Origin: JAVKSM01 sp039583705
GTDB taxonomy: Bacteria > Actinomycetota > Actinomycetes > Mycobacteriales > Pseudonocardiaceae
Direction: 5' to 3'
DNA: 45,994 bases
Assembly (NCBI GenBank): GCA_039583705.1
Contig: JAVKSM010000005.1
Coordinates: forward strand, 1 to 45,994
The notes under the pieces were generated by a model that had not been told where the DNA came from, did not search any database, and was given only the letters and a program-made list of their open reading frames with translations. Shown in pieces: positions 25,315-36,044 of this stretch. Every line of letters starts with the position of its first letter. The stretch's first letter is position 1. Made by a program: the position numbers and the translations under genes.

Positions 25315-26352
25315 ATGAGCATTACTCGGCGCAGCCTTCTCCGCACCGCGGGCCTCGGCGGTGCCGCGGCGACCCTCGTGACCACCCCGTCAGCGACATC
25401 CCCGCGCACCCGGGCGCTCGACGATCAGCTCGGTCCGCGGTCCGGCAGGCTCCGGGAGTACTGGCTGGCGGCCGAGTCGTTCTGGCACAACCTCGTGCCC
25501 AACGGCCGGGACGAACTGATGGGCAGGACGTTCCGACCGGACCGGACCAGCCTGAACGCCCTGGGCTACCGCGCCTACACCCCGGACTGGGGCCGCCCGC
25601 TGCCCGGCGACGAGAAGATCGGCCCGAACACCGGCGTCCCGGGGCCGACAATCCGCGCCGAGGTCGGCGACACCGTCCGGATCCACCTGCGAAACGACGA
25701 CCGCCACTACCGGTTCCCCCACTCCCTGCACGCCCACGGGCTGCGCTACGACCCCAGCTCCGACGGAGCGTGGCTGGCGGTCGAGCCGAGGCGGCCGGGC
25801 ACCGCGGTCGGCTACGGCGACAGCTACACCTACCAGTTCACCGCGCTGCGGAGCTCGGTGGGCACATGGCCCTACCATGACCACTCGATGCCCCAGGCGC
25901 TGTCGCCCAAGCAGGAGCCGATCATGGAAGTGGGTGCCGAGCTGGGGTTGTTCGGGGTCATCGCCGTCAGCGATCCCGCCGAGGCCCCCGTTGACCGCGA
26001 GCACGTCCTGGTCATGCACGACCTCTACGCCTCCGACATCCCGACCCTGGCCCAGGACTTCGACTGCTTCAACGGGCAGGCATTCATCGGCAACACCCCG
26101 ACGTTCACGGCCGCGGTTGGCGAGCGGGTCCGGTGGCGCGTCACCACCCTCGGCAAGGAGTTCCACGTCTTCCACATCCACGGCCACCGCTGGTCCGACG
26201 GGCAGCGCCACGTCGACTCCGAGGTGCTCGGACCAGCCACCACGCTGACCCTCGACTACGTCGAGGACAACCCCGGGGACTGGCTCTACCACTGCCACGT
26301 CACCGACCACATGGCGGGCGGCATGGTCGGGCGCTACCGCGTCACCGGGTGA
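25315..26352 (+). CDS. TAT-exported two-domain multicopper oxidase
   Basis: 345 residues. The N-terminus MSITRRSLLRTAGLGG is a twin-arginine signal. Two cupredoxin domains follow, as in small laccases. All copper motifs are visible: HSLHAHG and TWPYHDHSM in the first domain, HVFHIHGHRW and YHCHVTDHMAGGM in the second, the last holding the type 1 Cys and His. It oxidises a substrate outside the membrane while reducing O2 to water; ferroxidase or phenol oxidase are both possible. The ATG at 25315 gives a proper TAT signal; the longer frame upstream is shadow. An iron box directly in front suggests a role in iron handling. Confidence 0.92.
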   Translation: MSITRRSLLRTAGLGGAAATLVTTPSATSPRTRALDDQLGPRSGRLREYWLAAESFWHNLVPNGRDELMGRTFRPDRTSLNALGYRAYTPDWGRPLPGDEKIGPNTGVPGPTIRAEVGDTVRIHLRNDDRHYRFPHSLHAHGLRYDPSSDGAWLAVEPRRPGTAVGYGDSYTYQFTALRSSVGTWPYHDHSMPQALSPKQEPIMEVGAELGLFGVIAVSDPAEAPVDREHVLVMHDLYASDIPTLAQDFDCFNGQAFIGNTPTFTAAVGERVRWRVTTLGKEFHVFHIHGHRWSDGQRHVDSEVLGPATTLTLDYVEDNPGDWLYHCHVTDHMAGGMVGRYRVTG

Positions 26353-26371
26353 GTCCGCGGGAACCTGCCGT

Positions 26372-26836
26372 TCATGCCGTGAGACGGCCGGAACGCCACG
26401 TTCGCCGCAGGGCTCGGATGGCGAGCAGCACGGCGGAGGCGGCGAACAGCACCCCGGTGACGGCCAGCCAGCGCGGCAGGTAAGGCTGGGGGGAGAGCCC
26501 GGAGGCGGCGGCGTAGGCGGCGACGGGGACCCGCAGGATCAGCGGGGACCACACCATGAGCAGCAGCCCGGAGAGCGCCACCGGCACGCGTAGGTGGTTG
26601 AGCCACGGCACCCCACGGACGGTCGCCAGCCCCGGGCGGCGGCGCAGCAGCAGCACCAGCGCGGCGTCCAGCCCGGCATAGACCGGGAACAGCAGGAAGT
26701 CGTGGCCGACCCCGCTGCCGAGGAACCAGCCGACGATGCCGGGGACGTGCCCGGCGAGCAGCCGCTGCGCCGCGTAGCCGGCGACCACGAAGCTGGCCAG
26801 CAGCGCCAGCAGCGCCACCCAGTCCCGTCCCCTCAC
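26372..26836 (-). CDS. Small four-helix membrane protein
   Basis: 154 residues, family not recognised. Four hydrophobic segments: WVALLALLASFVVAGYAA, FLLFPVYAGLDAALVLLL, VPVALSGLLLMVWSPLIL and WLAVTGVLFAASAVLLAI. Only a few charged residues lie between them (HDFLLF, RRRPGLATVRG). The GTG at 26836 overlaps the molybdoprotein stop as GTGA, so it is coupled to that gene. It may be a partner membrane subunit of the molybdoprotein (inference). A weak inverted repeat over the stop may separate it from the convergent oxidase gene. Confidence 0.72.
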   Translation of the reverse strand: MRGRDWVALLALLASFVVAGYAAQRLLAGHVPGIVGWFLGSGVGHDFLLFPVYAGLDAALVLLLRRRPGLATVRGVPWLNHLRVPVALSGLLLMVWSPLILRVPVAAYAAASGLSPQPYLPRWLAVTGVLFAASAVLLAIRALRRTWRSGRLTA

Positions 26837-28131
26837 GCCGCCACCAGGAACGTCATGCGGCCCACCCACTTGGTGTTGTGCACTCCAGGCAGTGCCGGGC
26901 CTATCAGCCTGGCAGGGTAGCCGTGGTCCAGCGGCAGATCCACGCCGTTGACCCGCAGCGCGAGCAGGGTGTCGGCGGCGTGGAGTTGGTTGGCGGCCAG
27001 CGTCACCGACCGGAACGGTCCGCCGCGCTGGATCGACTCGACGAAAACCGTGCTCGCGTCGGGGGCGCCCGCCACAGCGGCGAGGTCGGCCAGCCGGACG
27101 CCGCTCCAGGTCTGTAGCCCGGTCGACCAGCCCTCCACGCAGGCGATCGGCAGCCGCGCGGTGTGCTGGGCCATCCGCAGCAACTCGGCCCGGGACAGCG
27201 CCACCGGCGCCGGACCGCGCAACTCCAGCCGCCACGTCTCGTCGACGCGGGTGACCCCGACGGCGGCTGCGGTCTTGTTCACCTGGAACTGTCCGGGCCC
27301 GTTGCCGACGCTCTGGCCGCGCGGCGCGAGCAGCGCGGTGGGACGGGCCCAGCCCGCGACGGTCTGGCCCACGCTCAGCGCGAGCAGCACCAGCGAACCC
27401 GCCCCGACCAGGCCCAGCGCGCCGCGCCGCGAGATCGTGGCCGGGGCGGGGTCGGAAGCGGCGAGGTGGTCGGGGTCGGGCACCTGCTCGGGGACGACGT
27501 CGGCGAGCGGGGTGCGCAGCTCGCGGAGCAGGCTGCGACCCCGCAGCGAGAGCACCATCCGGCGCAGCTTGAGCCCGACGTGCACCACGAAGGCGGACAT
27601 GAACACCCATGCGCCGTAGTAGTGCGCCTGGTAGAAGCCGAACGGCCACGCGTAGTAGTACTGGATGTTCATCACGCCCGTGACCAGCTCGAACACCGCG
27701 CCCGCGACGAGCAGCAGCAGCGAGACCCGCTCGGCGAACTGCACCGGTGAGCGGACCGGCGGCCACTCGAACAGCTTGGGCAGCACCGACCACAGCTTGG
27801 CCAGCACGACCGGGATGAGCACCAGCCCGAGCGTGACGTGGATGCCCTGGTTGAGCCAGTACAGCCAGGACGGACCGGCCGGCCACAACGGCAGCCAGGA
27901 TCCGAGCAGGCCCTTGTCGGGGGTGGCGTCGTTGACCGGGGCGAGGTTGGGGTCGTAAGCCGTGTAGGACGCCAGCCCGGTGAGGAACAGCACCGTGATC
28001 CCCGGCAGCAGCGCCGCGCTGAGGACCGCGGTGAACCACGGCCCGCGCAGCGGGCTGCGCCAGAAGCCGCGTCGGAACGGTCCCGGAGGGGGGTGGGCGG
28101 CGATGCGCCGGGCGAGCCCGCGGATCGTCAT
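26833..28131 (-). CDS. Membrane molybdopterin oxidoreductase (cytochrome b-like + SUOX fold)
   Basis: 432 residues. The N-terminal ~200 residues carry four or five membrane helices with histidines (GIHVTLGLVLIPVV, FVVHVGLKL), like a cytochrome b561-type haem domain. A linker with SRRGALGLVGAGSLVLLAL forms a further helix. The C-terminal ~170 residues are a sulfite-oxidase-fold molybdopterin domain: IACVEGWSTGLQTWSGV holds the Mo-ligand Cys, and HGYPARLIGP and KWVGRMTFL match the family end. It should be a membrane redox enzyme with Mo domain outside. The ATG at 28131 is leaderless (TAACGT 7 nt upstream); a GTG at 28170 is the alternative. Confidence 0.86.
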   Translation of the reverse strand: MTIRGLARRIAAHPPPGPFRRGFWRSPLRGPWFTAVLSAALLPGITVLFLTGLASYTAYDPNLAPVNDATPDKGLLGSWLPLWPAGPSWLYWLNQGIHVTLGLVLIPVVLAKLWSVLPKLFEWPPVRSPVQFAERVSLLLLVAGAVFELVTGVMNIQYYYAWPFGFYQAHYYGAWVFMSAFVVHVGLKLRRMVLSLRGRSLLRELRTPLADVVPEQVPDPDHLAASDPAPATISRRGALGLVGAGSLVLLALSVGQTVAGWARPTALLAPRGQSVGNGPGQFQVNKTAAAVGVTRVDETWRLELRGPAPVALSRAELLRMAQHTARLPIACVEGWSTGLQTWSGVRLADLAAVAGAPDASTVFVESIQRGGPFRSVTLAANQLHAADTLLALRVNGVDLPLDHGYPARLIGPALPGVHNTKWVGRMTFLVAA

Positions 28132-28138
28132 GACCGTG

Positions 28139-28144
28139 ACGTTA
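28139..28144 (-). promoter_or_regulatory. -10 element TAACGT, leaderless start
   Basis: TAACGT on the minus strand ends 7 nt before the ATG at 28131, the spacing of leaderless actinobacterial promoters. No Shine-Dalgarno is present before that ATG. Confidence 0.45.
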
Positions 28145-28215
28145 GGCGGCGGCGGCTGCCCGCGCGCCACCGTTGCCTGACAATCACCCTCGTCTCACGT
28201 TCCCGCGCCGCGGTG

Positions 28216-28890
28216 TCACGACGCCTTCTGGCCCAGCTCGACGAAGCTGCGCTCGCCGCGGGTCCAGTCGCGGACCTGCAACCCGGCAGCGTTGGTGAGT
28301 GCGGCCAGCGCGTCCAGCCCTACCACCGCCCATGGGAAGGGTGGGCCGGAGGGGGCACCGCCGGTGCCGTGCAGCCGGGCGACGCCGCGCCACAGCCCCG
28401 AGCCGGGCACGTCGGCGTCGGCCGCCGCCTCGACCAGGACGGTCCCGCCGGTTCGGACCACCGCGGCGCACCGGCGTAGCAGCAGCAACGGGTCGCCGCC
28501 GATACCGATGTTGCCGTCGGCGAGCAGCACATGGTGCCAGCGGCCCTCGCCGGGCAGCCGGGCGAAGACGTCGCGGTGCACGACCGGGCCGCCACGGGAG
28601 CGGCATTCCCACACGGCGCGTCGCGAGCAGTCCACACCGAGGACGGGCACATGGCGCGCGGCGAGCTCGGCCACCAGCCGGCCGGGCCCGCAGCCCAGGT
28701 CCATCGTCGGGCCGCCGCAGCGGTCGAGCAGCCAGCCGTCCCCGACGCCGGCCGGGGCATGCCAGCGCGCGACGGCCGCTGGCAGCAGCCGGCCGTCGTC
28801 GCCCAGGAGCAGCGCGGGCGCGCCGGACAGGGCCAAGCCGAACGCCTCGGCGTGCGCGATGTCCGCCACGGCCGTCACCGCCGGGTTCAC
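28216..28890 (-). CDS. Class I SAM-dependent methyltransferase
   Basis: 224 residues. Motif I TMDLGCGPGRLVAELA and the acidic end of the second strand VLGVDCSRRAV are clear, followed by HHVLLADGNIGIGGDP and GGTVLVEAAADADVP. The substrate is unknown. The GTG at 28890 overlaps the upstream DUF2064 stop as GTGA, so the two are coupled. 84 bases separate it from the molybdoprotein gene downstream, which has its own promoter candidate. Confidence 0.87.
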   Translation of the reverse strand: MNPAVTAVADIAHAEAFGLALSGAPALLLGDDGRLLPAAVARWHAPAGVGDGWLLDRCGGPTMDLGCGPGRLVAELAARHVPVLGVDCSRRAVWECRSRGGPVVHRDVFARLPGEGRWHHVLLADGNIGIGGDPLLLLRRCAAVVRTGGTVLVEAAADADVPGSGLWRGVARLHGTGGAPSGPPFPWAVVGLDALAALTNAAGLQVRDWTRGERSFVELGQKAS

Positions 28891-29579
28891 CCGACGGCCC
28901 CGACACGTTCTCCCAGTCCCGAGACCGCGGCGGCGAATCGGCCGCCGGGGACGTCGGCGGCAACCCGCGCGGCATCCGCCGCGGTGTCCACGTCGGACAG
29001 CTCCGGCAGCATGGCAAGCCGGCAGCCCACTGCGCGCAGCGCCGCGCGGGTACGCGCCCCGGTGTCAGGCCGGGAGGTCGGCACCCCGGCGAGCGCAGCG
29101 GCCAGCGACGGCTGCCGTAGACCGAGCGCCCACCAGCCGCCGTCGGTGGCCGGGCCGAGCACAGCGTCCACCCCAGGCCGGTGCAGCGCGTCGAGGCAGC
29201 GGGTGAGCAGCCCGGCATCGAGCTGCGGGGTGTCCATCCCGACCTGGAGCACCGCCGCGCCAGGGGCCAGCGCCGCGGCGTCGGCGTGCGCGGCCGCGAT
29301 CCGCTGCCCCAACGTGATCCCCCGCTGGGACAGCACCGACATGGTCCGCAACGACCCGGCCAGCGCGGCCGCCTGCTCCGCTCGACCGGGGTCACCGCAC
29401 AGCGCGACCACGGGGGTCACCCCCGGCACCGCCGCCACCGCGTCCAGGGTGTCCAGCAACGCCGCAGCAGCGATCCGCGCAGCCTGCACAGGCGTCGCGG
29501 GTGGACACAGCCGGGTCTTCACCAAGCCCGCCACCGGGGCCTTGGCCAGCACGAGCACCACCGCCCACGGCGGCGTCAC
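28887..29579 (-). CDS. DUF2064/TIGR04282-type nucleotidyl- or glycosyltransferase
   Basis: About 230 residues. A GT-A-like fold: the start WAVVLVLAKAPVAGLVKTRL is the family hallmark, with VLQVGMDTPQLD, GPATDGGWWALGL and a final LPELSDVDTAADAA. Relatives are named arsenosugar-biosynthesis glycosyltransferases (TIGR04282) from genome context; the real reaction is often unproven. I used GTG 29579, which matches the family start; GTG 29627 would add 16 residues. First gene of a leftward set with the methyltransferase and molybdoprotein. Confidence 0.83.
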   Translation of the reverse strand: MTPPWAVVLVLAKAPVAGLVKTRLCPPATPVQAARIAAAALLDTLDAVAAVPGVTPVVALCGDPGRAEQAAALAGSLRTMSVLSQRGITLGQRIAAAHADAAALAPGAAVLQVGMDTPQLDAGLLTRCLDALHRPGVDAVLGPATDGGWWALGLRQPSLAAALAGVPTSRPDTGARTRAALRAVGCRLAMLPELSDVDTAADAARVAADVPGGRFAAAVSGLGERVGAVG

Positions 29580-29794
29580 TTCGATGCCCCGGCCGGGTCC
29601 GGGAAGGGCACGATCGCATCGATCCACGGAGCCACGGGCTGTCGTTTACCCGGGGAGGCCGCTTCTAGACGGAGTCGACACGGCACTATTGGATGACGTT
29701 GCGCTCCTCACACCTCCCGCGGCTCACCTCGTGGGGCTGGCCGTCGCACTGGCGGTGAGCGCCTGCCGCGCACGACGCAGTGATCCCCGGGGGG

Positions 29795-30808
29795 TCACGG
29801 GTCGATGAGCTCCAGCACGCCGGCGTCGGTGCCGGTGACGAACAACCGTCCGGTGCCGGCGTCCACCGCCACCGTGTCGGGCTGACGGACCGTGGGCAGC
29901 CGGGAGGTCACGGTAGGTGGGCCGGCACCCAGGTTCAGCCCGACGACCTCGTTGCGCGCGGTGAGGGTGACCCACAGCCGATCCCGCACCGGGTCGTAGG
30001 CCACACCATAGGGCGTGCCCGCCAGTTCGATACGCCCGATCTGCCGGAACCGCGGGGTCAGCTGGTAGAGCAGCACGGCGCCGCCCCGGGTGTCGATCAC
30101 TGCGAGGTGCCCGCGGTCGTCGGCGACGACGTGGGTGGGTCCGGCCCCGGCCGGCAGCTCGCCCACCCGTACCAGTCGCTGCGCGTCGTAGAGGATCAAG
30201 CTGTTCTCCCGGACGTCGACCAGGCCGACCAAGTCGCCGACCGCGGCCAGCCCGGCCGGCTGAGTGAGGTCGGTGAACGTGTGCACCACCTGCCCGCCGC
30301 GCACCGCGACAAGGCTGCCGCCCCGCTCGTTGGACACGAACACGGTGCCGTTCGCCGCCGCCGTGGCATCATGCGGCATCGCCCCGGTCACCATCGAGGA
30401 AACGATCTCTCCGCTGGGCAGCGCCACCCGCAGCAGCCGATTCGACCCCTCGTCGGGCACCAGCACCGGACCACCGGGTGCGGCGAGCTGCAGGTGCCGC
30501 AGCCCACCCGGTAGCGCGACCCTCCCCAACACAGCCCCGGTGCCGGCGGCCACCAGCGTCAGCGCGAACGGGTCGTGCACACCGACCGCCACCACCTGCG
30601 TCGCGGCGTCGGCGACCACGCCCTCCGCCGACGCGCCCACCGGCACGATCCGCCCCGCCGGTGAGCGGGCCAGCATCGGCGAGCGGGCCGGCTCCGCCGC
30701 CGACGGCAACCGCGCCGGGGACGGCGGGCCCGCCTGGGGTGAGGGCCCGCAGGCCGCGACCAGGACGAGGGCGACAAGCACGGAGATGGTGGGAAGGAGA
30801 CGTCGCAC
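29795..30808 (-). CDS. YncE-like beta-propeller lipoprotein
   Basis: 337 residues from GTG 30808. A lipoprotein signal peptide ends in the lipobox VAAC. The mature protein has repeated blades of the NHL/YncE type: VLVPDEGSNRLLRVALPSGE, VFVSNERGGSLVAVRGG, LAVIDTRGGAVLLYQLT, LWVTLTARNEVVGLNLG and LFVTGTDAGVLELIDP. These propellers bind or scaffold rather than catalyse. It should sit on the outer face of the cytoplasmic membrane. GACACT lies 6 nt before the start and may be a weak leaderless -10. The gene is divergent from a polysaccharide deacetylase lipoprotein 109 bp away, so the pair may act on the same envelope polymer (inference). Confidence 0.86.
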   Translation of the reverse strand: MRRLLPTISVLVALVLVAACGPSPQAGPPSPARLPSAAEPARSPMLARSPAGRIVPVGASAEGVVADAATQVVAVGVHDPFALTLVAAGTGAVLGRVALPGGLRHLQLAAPGGPVLVPDEGSNRLLRVALPSGEIVSSMVTGAMPHDATAAANGTVFVSNERGGSLVAVRGGQVVHTFTDLTQPAGLAAVGDLVGLVDVRENSLILYDAQRLVRVGELPAGAGPTHVVADDRGHLAVIDTRGGAVLLYQLTPRFRQIGRIELAGTPYGVAYDPVRDRLWVTLTARNEVVGLNLGAGPPTVTSRLPTVRQPDTVAVDAGTGRLFVTGTDAGVLELIDP

Positions 30809-30917
30809 CGTGCCAGTGTCCCGGCTGCCGCTCCTGTCGGCGGCGACCGGGTAACTTTTCCGCAGCAGTCGGGCAGCCGGCGCGAGCGCGGCTCGGTCGT
30901 GTGTGAGGCTGACCCGG

Positions 30918-31933
30918 ATGTCGGTTCGGAGGGCACCCCCGCGGCGCCGGCTGATCGCACTGGCGTCCCTCTTGCTGGTCGCCGGCCTCGCCGCATGCGG
31001 CCCCTCCGGCACCGGCCGGACAGCCCCGCCCACGGCGGCGGCCCCGCACGTGCCCGCGGCCTCCCGGGTGGCGCCCAATGAGCTGGGCGTCATCCCGGTG
31101 CTCATGTACCACCGGATCCTGGCGGCACCGCAATCGGTCGACGACCGCACGCCCACGGACTTCCGTGCCGAGTTGGAGCGGCTGGCGAGGGAGGACTACG
31201 TACCGATCACCACCGCCGACCTCGTCGCCCGCCGGATCGACATCCCGGCCGGCACGCACCCCGTCGTGCTCACCTTCGATGACGGCTCGGCGAGCCAGCT
31301 CAGCCTCGGCCCGGACGGTCAACCAACTCCGGACTGCGCGATCGGCATCCTGCTCGACGTCGCCCGCCACCACCCCGGTTTCACGCCGGTCGCCAGCCTT
31401 TACGTCAACGAACACCCGTTCGGCGAGCCGGGCGGCACGCGGACACTGCGGTGGCTGCACGACCACGGCTTCGAGATCGGTGACCACACCCTCAACCACG
31501 TCGACCTGGCGAGCGTTTCCGCGACCGAAGTGCAGCACCAGATCGTCACTGAGCAGCAGCTCATCCTGCGCGCGGTGCCGGACGTGCAGGTGGTGACAAT
31601 GGCGCTGCCGTTCGGCATCCACCCGCGGCAGCGCGACCTGAGCCTGCGCGGGTCAGCGGACGGCACCAGCTACGACCTGCACGGCGTCCTGCTGGCCGGA
31701 GCCAACCCCGCTCCCTCCCCGTACAGCGCCACGTTCGACCCCCTGGACATCCCCCGCATCCGCTCGGAGGCCGGTGCCGGCCCGGAGGCGCGGTTCGGGT
31801 CGACCGCCTGGCTCGACGAGCTCGACGCCCACGCCGCGACCCGCTACACCTCGGATGGCGACCCCGACCACGTCACCTTCCCCGCCGCCCTGGCCGGCAA
31901 GCTCGCGCCGGCCTTCGCCGGTGAGGCACGCCC

Positions 31934-31940
<7 letters not shown>
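30918..31940 (+). CDS. Polysaccharide-deacetylase lipoprotein
   Basis: 340 residues. A lipoprotein signal ends in LAAC. The NodB-like domain shows VIPVLMYHRI, the metal/catalytic VVLTFDDGSASQ (TFDDG) and the second metal site GDHTLNHVDL, then VTMALPFGIHP. It should remove N- or O-acetyl groups from a cell-wall or extracellular glycan. ATG 30918 has GAGG 9 bases before; the GTG at 30903 is less likely. The C-terminal ~90 residues extend beyond the usual domain. Its stop overlaps the convergent PPDK gene by 7 bases. Confidence 0.88.
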
Positions 31941-34630
<2,690 letters not shown>

Positions 34631-34636
34631 CGTCCG

Positions 34637-34642
34637 CCTCCC
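34637..34642 (-). promoter_or_regulatory. Ribosome binding site that fixes the TTG start of ppdK
   Basis: GGGAGG on the minus strand, 6 bases before TTG 34630. No ATG or GTG in the frame has comparable support and keeps the whole N-terminus. Confidence 0.7.
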
Positions 34643-34752
34643 AGCCACCGCACCTGCCTCGCTGGGCGCGGCGGTCACCGGAGTGTCTGCCCCGCCCGCG
34701 AGCGAAAGCAACGCGAACAGGCACAGGTCACAGTCGTGCGAGACCGTCGAAC

Positions 34753-34758
34753 TAACCT
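34753..34758 (+). promoter_or_regulatory. -10 element TAACCT, leaderless start
   Basis: TAACCT ends 7 nt before GTG 34766 of the glycosyltransferase; no Shine-Dalgarno is present. Confidence 0.5.
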
Positions 34759-34765
34759 GACGCTC

Positions 34766-35968
34766 GTGATCGATGCGGAGCCCGCCCGGATCCTTGTGCT
34801 CTCCGCACGGGTCGGCGGCGGCCACGTCGCCGCGGCGCGCGCGCTGGCGGCGCGGATGCGGGTGCTCTGGCCCGGCGCACAGGTCCTCGAGGTGGAGCGG
34901 ACCGGGCGTGGCGGCCGGTACCGGGACCGCGTCCTGGAAGGGGCCTACTCGCTCGCGATGCGACGCCTGCCGTGGCTCTACGGGCTGGCCTACGACGCCC
35001 TGGTCCGCTTCCCCCGAGCGACGGCCTGGACCCGCACGCTGGTGGCCGCGGTGCTCGGCCGCGCGCTCGCCCCGCTGGTCGCCGAGCACCAGCCGCACCT
35101 TGTGGTCTCCACCTACCCGATGACCTCGGCGGGTCTGGCCCAGCTGCGCCGGCGCGGTGCCCTCCCCTGCCACGCTGTCGCCGTGGTGACCGACCTCGCC
35201 GTGCACCCGTTCTGGGTGTGGCCGGAACTGGACGAGACCTGGACGCTGCTGCCGGCCTCGGCGCAAGCAGCCCGGGCTTTCGCGCCCGCCGCCGTGGTTC
35301 GGGTGGCCGCCGCCCCGGTGGCGTCCCGGTTCACCCCCGGTGATCGCGCCTCCGCGCGGCGTTCGCTGGGCCTGCGACCCGATGCGCTCGTCGTGCTGGC
35401 CACCGGCGGCGCCCTGGGCATCGGCTCGCTCGACGGGCTCGTCGACGCTGCGCTCGCCGCCGGGGAGGGCGTGCAGGTGGTCGCGGTGTGCGGGCGCAAC
35501 ACCGGGCTGGCGACGGTACTGCGACGACGCGGGCTGCCCACCGAGCGCCTCGCGGTCCGTGGGTTCAGCGAGCGGATGGCAGAGGAGATGACGGCGGCCG
35601 ACCTGGTGCTCACCACGGCCGGTGGCGTGATCGCCCTGGAAGCGCTCGCGGTGGGACGTCCGGTGCTCTTCGCGACGCCGGTTCCCGGCCACGGTGTGGC
35701 CAGCGCGGCCACGATGGCCGAGGCCGGGCTCGCGGTGCACTGCCCCCGGCCGGCCGACGTCACCGCTGAGCTGCGCCGGCTCCTCACCGACCCGGCAGCG
35801 CTGGCGCGCCTCGCCCGGCGCGCGACCGACTTCGCCGCTACGCACGACCTCGACCGCGACCTCAGCGCACTGGCACGGGCGGTCGGGCCGCCGCTCAGCC
35901 CACCCGGCTGGGCCGGCCCGCCCGCGCCCGGCGCAGTTCCCGATACTCCTGCGGGACCAGCACGATGA
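34766..35968 (+). CDS. MGDG-synthase/GT28-like glycosyltransferase
   Basis: 400 residues. The start ARILVLSARVGGGHVAAARAL is the GxGH acceptor motif of the processive diacylglycerol glycosyltransferase / MGDG synthase group. The C-terminal half has the nucleotide-sugar-binding GT-B motif: VLATGGALGIGSLDGL, VRGFSERMAEEMTAADLVLT and TTAGGVIALEALAVGRPVLF. It should transfer a sugar to a lipid acceptor at the membrane's inner face. Divergent from ppdK with 135 bp between, and convergent with a CrtU-like gene. The C-terminal ~20 residues are Pro/Ala-rich and may be shorter in reality. Confidence 0.87.
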   Translation: MIDAEPARILVLSARVGGGHVAAARALAARMRVLWPGAQVLEVERTGRGGRYRDRVLEGAYSLAMRRLPWLYGLAYDALVRFPRATAWTRTLVAAVLGRALAPLVAEHQPHLVVSTYPMTSAGLAQLRRRGALPCHAVAVVTDLAVHPFWVWPELDETWTLLPASAQAARAFAPAAVVRVAAAPVASRFTPGDRASARRSLGLRPDALVVLATGGALGIGSLDGLVDAALAAGEGVQVVAVCGRNTGLATVLRRRGLPTERLAVRGFSERMAEEMTAADLVLTTAGGVIALEALAVGRPVLFATPVPGHGVASAATMAEAGLAVHCPRPADVTAELRRLLTDPAALARLARRATDFAATHDLDRDLSALARAVGPPLSPPGWAGPPAPGAVPDTPAGPAR

Positions 35969-36005
35969 TGACGACGTCGATCACGGCGAAGACCGGCAGC
36001 ACCAC
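35895..36005 (-). CDS. Possible small single-helix membrane protein
   Basis: A 36-codon frame from GTG 36005 encodes VVLPVFAVIDVVIIVLVPQE followed by a basic tail YRELRRARAGRPSRVG, which looks like one transmembrane helix with an Arg-rich inside end. It lies in the same frame as, and shortly after the stop of, the CrtU-like gene. It overlaps the end of the convergent glycosyltransferase gene. It may be the tail of a degraded gene or a real small protein; I do not recognise it. Confidence 0.3.
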   Translation of the reverse strand: MVLPVFAVIDVVIIVLVPQEYRELRRARAGRPSRVG

Positions 36006-36044
36006 CGAGTGTGCCCGGCTCGCCCGGAACCGCGGTGGCCGGAA

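Noticed and set aside
26368..26395. Imperfect inverted repeat between the multicopper oxidase and the small membrane protein
   Set aside because: Two short stems with mismatches and no U tract; too weak to list as a terminator.
34631..35845. N-terminal ~400-residue extension of PPDK
   Set aside because: It is the antisense of the glycosyltransferase gene, is low-complexity, and PPDK is full length from TTG 34630 with a strong ribosome binding site.
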